This document shows, piece by piece, positions 58,026 through 64,000 of a stretch of 64,000 nt of DNA. The translations under genes and the position numbers were made by a program. The notes below the pieces were generated by a model that saw nothing but the letters and a program-made list of their open reading frames with translations, was not told where the DNA came from and ran no database searches. Source of the stretch: Pogona vitticeps (lineage: Eukaryota; Chordata; Lepidosauria; Squamata; Agamidae); assembly GCF_051106095.1 (NCBI RefSeq), contig NC_135785.1, positions 185,177,045 to 185,241,044 on the forward strand, read 5' to 3'. Numbering within the stretch: position 1 is the first letter of the stretch; each line of letters begins with the position of its first letter.

Positions 58026-58514
58026 AAGTTTTCAGTTAATTAATTTAAATAATTAATTACGCATTCCAGCCCCTAGCAGACAGTGAATATTTTTGTTGCT
58101 TTAAGGAACTGAGAAGTCATCTAGGCAGACTTTCTGTTATTACCAGTACAGACATATACTGTCCTTGCATCTCCACCTGTCTCTTTGATATTTCAAGTTG
58201 GCTGCATCAATGCTTTAGGCTCAATGTATATCCAAGGCTGAGCTTCATCTTTTTTTTCCTCCTGAGGCCTCACCTCCAAGTTCATCCATGGAGGACAACC
58301 CTTCACCCTTCACCTTTGCCCCCCTTCAGTCCCTCACCAGATCTTCTCCCTTTGTATGTGGAATTTCTTTTCTGTCCCTTCAGGACAAACTCTTGCTCTG
58401 TTTCTCCCTTGCTTTGGCCCCTTCAGTCTTCTCCTCCTCTCTGTTTCTCTTTAAATATTTTTCCATGTGTGCAGTCTGCTCCTCGATTCTGCACAAGGTT
58501 CTTGTTCTTACCTT
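58026..58514. other. No gene or recognised repeat
   Basis: A pyrimidine-rich patch at 58250-58450; frames there continue into the SINE and are not real. Confidence 0.45.
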
Positions 58515-58865
58515 TAAAGGTAAAGGTAAAGGTAAAGGTCCCCCTTGACAATTTTTGTCCAGTCATGTTTGACTCTAGGGGGCGGTGCTCATCCCCGTTT
58601 CCAAGTCATAGAGCCAGCATTTTGTCCGAAGACAGTCTTCCTTGGTCACATGGCCAGTGCGACTTAGACACAGAACGCTGTTACCTTCCCACCGAGGTGG
58701 TCCCTATTTACATGCATTTACATGCTTTCGAACCACTAGGTTGGCGGGAGCTGGGACAAGCGACAGGAGCTCTCTCCATCGCGTGGATTCAATCTTACGA
58801 CTGCTTGGTCTTCTGACTCTGCAGCACAGGCTCCTGTGGTTTAGCCTGCAGCGCCACCACGTCCC
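58515..58865 (-). mobile_element. Sauria SINE
   Basis: An inverted copy with four AAAGGT units at the left (tail complement) and CAGCGCCACCACGTCCC at the right. No flanking duplication could be found. The 166- and 97-residue plus frames are translated SINE. Confidence 0.9.
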
Positions 58866-61234
58866 AGTTGGTCATCATCATATCACCCTAAGCACAGCTA
58901 GTTTGGTTTTGCAATTTCAGAAGTATCAGACCTAGTTCATATTTGATAGGGGACCACCAGATAAAAACCAGTGATCTCTAGGAATGGCTGGGAAAGAGTC
59001 CTGTCTGAACCCCGAAGAGCTGCTGCAACTGAGAGTTGACAACATGGACTAGGTATACATTTCTATTCCTAATGGCCTGGTCTCGCCTTATGGCTCGTCA
59101 TTGGAATAATCAGATCATTATAAACAATGCAACTATGGTGATACTTAATTACAGGAAGATATCTCATGACACAAGGCACTGAGATAAAGCTGAGTGGAAA
59201 AGGAATACTGTATGGTGCATTCCACATATCTGAATGGCACTTTAGTGGTGTTTATGTGCAAAGATTTGTAATCTCATAATTTTCTCCCCAGCTTAAAGTT
59301 TGATTCATAATAAAAATCACCAACTGCAACAGCATTGGTTTGCTTTATTTGTCCATGTTTAATTCTGAAAGAATGTAGCTCACACTGATATATACAGATA
59401 TCAGATTCAAATATTTGGTAAATTTCTGTAAGACTGAGCTCTTGTAATGAATGCTTGAAGTTGTATTTGTAGAAAATCCACTTTCATTTCTATTTCCTTT
59501 TAACCATGGTTCACAGAACTTCCTTTCTGAGTCGCATACCTTTGGACACATCTTCTTTTTTACTTATCTGACATCCAGCAACTGGTTTCCAAGGAAACAG
59601 CAGGATACAACTTTGGGCATCTCAAGGTTTAAAAAGAAACCTCGATGGGAGTCTGCCATTGCAAGACAATCGGGGATTCAAGGCACAGCAAACAGCAAGC
59701 AATATCTGAGTTCCCCTTAACAGAACAGGGTGGGACAGGACTGGTGCTGACTTGTGCAGGAGTCTCGTAATTGGCATAAGTAGTTGAGAGGTGAATGAAT
59801 GGCAGTTCCTTAGGGGGGAATGGGAGGGGAGGGAGAGAAGATGATTTGCTGAAGGAAATAGTATAACTTCAGGCACCAAAATTATTGTGAAAACAGATGG
59901 AAAATTAAAAGTATTGCTTCTTGGCAGGCATGCTGGCTGGGAATGATGGGAATTGTAGTCTAACCTATTTAGAAAGCACCTGACTAGAGAAGGTTGTTAA
60001 AGCCTCAGACCTATAGTTTGGGTATATATGGATAATATCAGTGAGTTTTCAACAGAATTTAATGTTATTTACCCATATAAATACTTATATGAATCCTTGC
60101 CCTCACTGGGCCCAATCTGTTTGCAGCAGCGTTTTGAAACTATTCTGTACAGGACACAGAATTTAGCCTCTGAGGTTTTGAAAAACAGCATTGTGGCTGT
60201 TGCGTTGCCTGCCCTGGCACTTCTCCTATAATCCTTGCTGTCCTCAGGCATAATAAGGGCCACTGCTCATCACCAGCACTCAAATATATTTTACCTCAGG
60301 CAGCAAAATATCCTGGGCTAACCTTGGCTGTGGTGCTCTGTGAAATCCAACATGGTGACCACTTGAGAAGAACACAGGCAATCAGGCACAAGCTTCTTGT
60401 GACAGATATTTGGCAACAGTGTCAAAAGGAGGCTTTAGAGTAATACCTGGGTGACCAAGAATGAAGGAAACAGCCTTATGGACCACAATTTCTAGATCCC
60501 TGAGCCATCCTCGTAATCTCCTGTCTGAGATTCAGACAATTCTTTTCTTCTTACTTGTAACAGACTGAAGGGGATCCTCTATCTCTGTTTTGACTGGAGA
60601 GTCAAGTCTTTTTCAATCTCCGTATGACCACAACTGCAAACTTGCTGTCAACGCTTCCAGACAACAGACAACAGGTTCCAGCCTGCACAGCTTCTTCATT
60701 ACTGCAGCCGTAAGCCATAATTACATAACATGAGTGGGCTCTTTCCTTGCCAGCAGACAGAGTCATCATCATGCAAGATCTGAAGTCATAACTCCAACCT
60801 GAATTTTGCCTCTGCCTCAGCAGTTAATAAGAGAAAGCTTGCCTGCCTGGTGTAGATGTAACCAACAGACCTCATTAGGCTAAACAGCGTAAAATTTGGC
60901 CACGAGGAAAAGGTAACAAGGCCAGGAGCATTTCTTGATTAAATAATGTTTCTGCACTGATTTTATAGAAACCTCAGTTCTAGTTTAGACACTCATCTAC
61001 TTACTTTATAAGCTACTGACTAATTTGGTTTTTATGGAGCAGGTTTGCCTTTGAAATGATAATTACATCACCACGTTGTCTGCATGTGTTAACACTTTAA
61101 GGACACTAAAAGTACTAGCAAATATTTGTCCTTCAAGTGTTGGTTTTGCTCATCATTATGGACCTTAAAACTGAATGGGATGGTGGAGAAAGAGTGGATA
61201 TTCCTTTGTTTGAGGAGTGGATATCATTTCATGT
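58866..61234. other. No gene; one small hAT-like remnant
   Basis: GCATGCTGGCTGGGAATGAT followed by GGGAATTGTAGTC at about 59928-59962 resembles part of a hAT-like MITE. No exon recognised in the rest. Confidence 0.4.
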
Positions 61235-61369
61235 TAGGGATATGCAAAATGTGGCCTTCTGGATGCTGCTGGCCTACGACTCCCAGCAGATGTACCCAAC
61301 ACAACTGATGGCAAGGAATGTTGGGAGATGGAGTCCAGTATCTGGAGGGTTACAAATTGCCCACTCTTC
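61235..61369. mobile_element. hAT-like MITE, about 135 bp
   Basis: TAGGGATATGCAAAATGTGG at the left and TCTGGAGGGTTACAAATTGC at the right, with a near-palindromic interior (TACGACTCCCAGCAGATG against GTTGGGAGATGGAGTCCAG). It matches a common amniote hAT-like MITE with CAGGGATGGGCAA ends. Target duplication is unclear. Confidence 0.65.
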
Positions 61370-61586
61370 ATTTATTTAAATAAATTGCCTATCTTTAAGA
61401 AACCTGTATGCAAAATGACCCAGAGAAAAGTGCATGCACGCAAGAAATGTATACAGCACCCAGAAAACTTACTGACCAACAACTACATCTTCACAAATGA
61501 ACAGAGCACTTCCAGTCCCCTTCAACAGGATCAAAAAAGGGAGTTTTTAAATTAGATCTCCCAGAATCCACAGAGGCGGAGGATTA

Positions 61587-61711
61587 AAACCTTACAACAG
61601 CAGAGCTAGAGGGGGCCCTAATGGGTCACTGGGTCCAGTTCCTCTCAAGGAGACATAGTGAGGAACTGAGTTTCCAATCCAGATACTTGAACCGCTGAGC
61701 TATCCAGCAGC
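61587..61711 (-). mobile_element. tRNA-headed SINE with BovB-like tail
   Basis: Read on the minus strand, it starts GCTGCTGGATAGCTCAGCGG, like the copy at 1946, has a long diverged middle with ACCCAGTGACCCATTAGG, and ends in GCCCCCTCTAGCTCTGCTG. Confidence 0.65.
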
Positions 61712-62544
61712 TATTCCAACAATTATAGTTAATACATGATCTTCCTCTAACTGGATTAGTTATAGTTGCCCCAACAGGATCCAAAGCCACATCGATAATG
61801 ACGACGGCATCACCAATGTCAGCCTGGATGCAACAGGAAAATAAAAACAGCAGCAGAAAACAAATAAAACCTGTCCAGGTGCACATTTCACTCCTTGACC
61901 ACAACCTACCAATGTAGCTTTAGATATCATGGGAAATCCCCCACCTTGTATCCAGTTCTATTTAGGATAGCACTGTAAAGTGTTAGGATTTTGACAGGGA
62001 AGTAGAAAAACAGAAGTCAAGCAGACTTCTGATTGTTTACTACTTTAATAAAAACAAGTGCTTGGATGAATGTTCCAGTACATTGTGCAGACTGCATACC
62101 TCAATTATTTTTTCTGGTTTTTTTAAAAAAATCATTTTTCTGTTTTTTAAAATTCATAGTATGGTGTTTTATAGCTCTAGGGAAGAAAGAGCAAAGTTAT
62201 ATAACTAATGGTCCTGCAGGGAGAATTCTGCAAAGGTCTGTGTCTCTCTCATCATGTGCCATTCCATCAGTCTCTAGCAGAAGAGAAGAAGGAAAATTGG
62301 GTCCTCTGACAAAGCCAGTTTAATTGCCTCTTCCTTTCTGTCATCCAGCAGCCATTCCACAAGGGGAAGAAGAAGACAGAAGCAGGAAGCAGGCTTGTTT
62401 CTTCAGCTCAGTTGGGAATCTAGCGTTAGTATGTTTGTCTCTTCCTCCATCTTTGAACCATTTCAAAGAGGAGCCTCCAACCCTGTCCAAGCATTGCAGC
62501 CATCACAGCTGCATTGCAACTGAGCACCACAAGGACAGTTTTAT
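61712..62544. other. No gene or recognised repeat
   Basis: Nothing recognised. Confidence 0.45.
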
Positions 62545-62730
62545 TCATTGTATTTATTACCCTGCCTTTCTTTCAATAGCTCTCTGCCTCCCTGCCTGAT
62601 CCTAACGACAACCCTGTGAGGTGGGTCAAACTAAGAGAGTGTGACTGGGCCAAGGTTAAACCCCCCCCGAGTTCCATGGCCAAGTGGGGATTTAAACCTA
62701 GATTTTCAGAGACCCAATCCAGCACTCTAA
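62545..62730 (-). mobile_element. Old tRNA-derived SINE (MIR-like)
   Basis: On the minus strand: GTGCTGGATTGGGTCTCTG and GGTTTAAATCCCC form the tRNA-like part, then CTTGGCCCAGTCACACTC and CACCTCACAGGGTTGTCG form the core. The 3' part near 62548 ends in an L2-like GGTAATAAATAC string. Confidence 0.5.
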
Positions 62731-64000
62731 GAACATCACACTGGGAATTAGTTGACATTTTACAATAGATGTCAATGTTTCTTGTGTTCTCCCCCCACCC
62801 CACATTTTTTTCCTTCTGTGTACTGTCTTTTTTAGACTGCTATTCTGAGAGAAGGGGTGGTCATGCTTTTTTTTTTTTATTGACCTATATATAAATAGAC
62901 TTTTGAGCTTTTCCGGGGAAAAGGAACTCATAAAAGCCATCCATCAGCAACAACTGGGTTAAATACATTTACATAAGCTGTGCCTCATGCCTAAAGATTG
63001 CTGGGGCAACAAGGTGCCAAGAAAAAAAAATCCACAGCCCATAGTCACTTCCTATCTTTATCATGTTTAAGAAATGCGAGTACAGGAAGAGCTAGCATTA
63101 ACACAACAGAAGGAGCCTGCAGGTACTTGCATATTCAAGATGTGAAGGAATTAACAACCAGGTTTCCAGGATGTGGCCGACACACCGTAAAATACAGATC
63201 TGTGCGAAAGTGCAGTCCCCAGCACACAGATTGTAAACCCATGATCACCTGTGAAATAGCAGGGTCTTGACACTTCCAATAAACAGTTCCGTCCTCTCTC
63301 TCTCTCTCTCTCTCTGCATTTCTCGCTCTCTCCTTCAAGCAAGGATTCTCCTGAGGACAGACGGAAGTTCCAAAAAAAAAAGGAAGATGGGGCTTACAGC
63401 ACTGTGTTCTTTCAAGCACGTTGCTGACGTACGTATTTCCAAATGTCACATTTGAAGATGACTGTAGAAAAAGAATGGAGACTTCATCTTACAACTTTTG
63501 GAGAGCTGGTGTGAGCTTTGGCCTTGAGGAGCTTTTGTTTCAAAAGCTGTCCCTGTCAGCCAGCCTCAGTTCCCCATCTGTGAAGGAAAATAATGACCTA
63601 CTTTCAAATGGTTCTCAGTGAAGATAAGAGCCCTGCATACCTTAACAATTCACTGGAAATGTTAGGCGGGCCTTCTCTTTTTGTTTATTTATGCTAAACG
63701 TCACTTGGAAACCTCAGCAAACAGAGTATTCTCACCAAATTCCAGTCAGTGTAAGTTTGTTTCTTCTTATGTTACATAGTCTAGGGTATGTTCTTCTTGA
63801 CTAACTCTTTGAGGAAAGAGAGAACTTATTTTCCATGGCCAGAGCTGCCACAGTTCATAGGGTAAAGAACCCCTGATACCTTTTAGTGGTTGCACAAAAG
63901 GGAGAAATTTGGGGCAAATACAATTTTTTTCTTGCAATGGGAACAGCAACACCTGTGGGCATTCTTGCTTCTATGCAGTTTTTAAAGAAACAGGAGCTAC
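62731..64000. other. No gene; one CT microsatellite
   Basis: Nothing recognised apart from the CT run at 63294-63315. Confidence 0.42.
63294..63315 (+). repeat. (CT)n microsatellite
   Basis: An uninterrupted run of about eleven CT units. It accounts for the Arg/Glu-rich minus-strand frames overlapping it. Confidence 0.9.

Noticed and set aside
58316-58816. 166-residue plus-strand frame (and similar ones at 14548, 22663, 32873, 56667)
   Set aside because: These recur because Sauria SINE copies share a partly open reading frame; SINEs do not encode protein.
1-64000. CRISPR arrays, bacterial operons, riboswitches
   Set aside because: No regularly spaced direct repeats with unique spacers and no prokaryotic gene layout; the content is that of a vertebrate nuclear genome.

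Overview
The window looks like non-coding nuclear DNA of a squamate reptile, most likely a lizard. Six copies of a tRNA-headed SINE match the squamate Sauria SINE as I remember it, with a head reading GGGACGTGGTGGC and a (CTTTAC)n tail. They sit among L2, CR1 and L1 LINEs, many hAT- and Tigger-like miniature elements, a Tc1 element, LTR remnants and a probable Penelope-like piece. I found no host exon, no host open frame with family similarity, no tRNA, rRNA or snRNA gene and no CRISPR array. The longer open frames are transposon fragments, SINEs read in the wrong frame, or simple-sequence artefacts. The window is best read as intergenic or deep intronic DNA whose content is a layered record of transposition.

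Layout. 1-10 kb: a possible LTR end at the window edge, two TA-flanked MITEs sharing the CAGTGGTGCCTC end, two hAT-like MITEs with 8-bp target duplications, a BovB-tailed SINE, a hairpin and a TA-flanked MITE. 11-14 kb: a foldback element (probably Penelope-like) with a 10-bp target duplication and an L2 inside one arm. 14-23 kb: Sauria SINEs, a 50-bp alternating purine-pyrimidine tract, a 2.4-kb L2 on the minus strand with an internal inverted duplication, and a hAT-like MITE. 24-33 kb: a Tigger-like MITE, Sauria SINEs and a hAT-like MITE split by an 851-bp LTR-type insertion. 34-38.4 kb: an L1 containing a Tc1 transposon that itself contains an L2, three layers deep. 38-48 kb: a long quiet stretch with one striking hairpin and one hAT-like MITE. 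48.9-52.6 kb: a CR1 LINE with an esterase-type ORF1, most of its RT missing, and an L2 inserted near its 3' end. 53-64 kb: a 485-bp solo LTR with 5-bp duplications, a second LTR-like region, two Sauria SINEs and smaller fragments.

The parts do not form a pathway; what they give is relative ages. L1 is older than Tc1, which is older than the L2 inside it. CR1 is older than the L2 inside it. An unnamed dispersed repeat at 4.3 kb is older than the hAT-like MITE inside it, and a second copy at 20.7 kb preserves the empty site. All family names come from recall of sequence patterns, not from a search.
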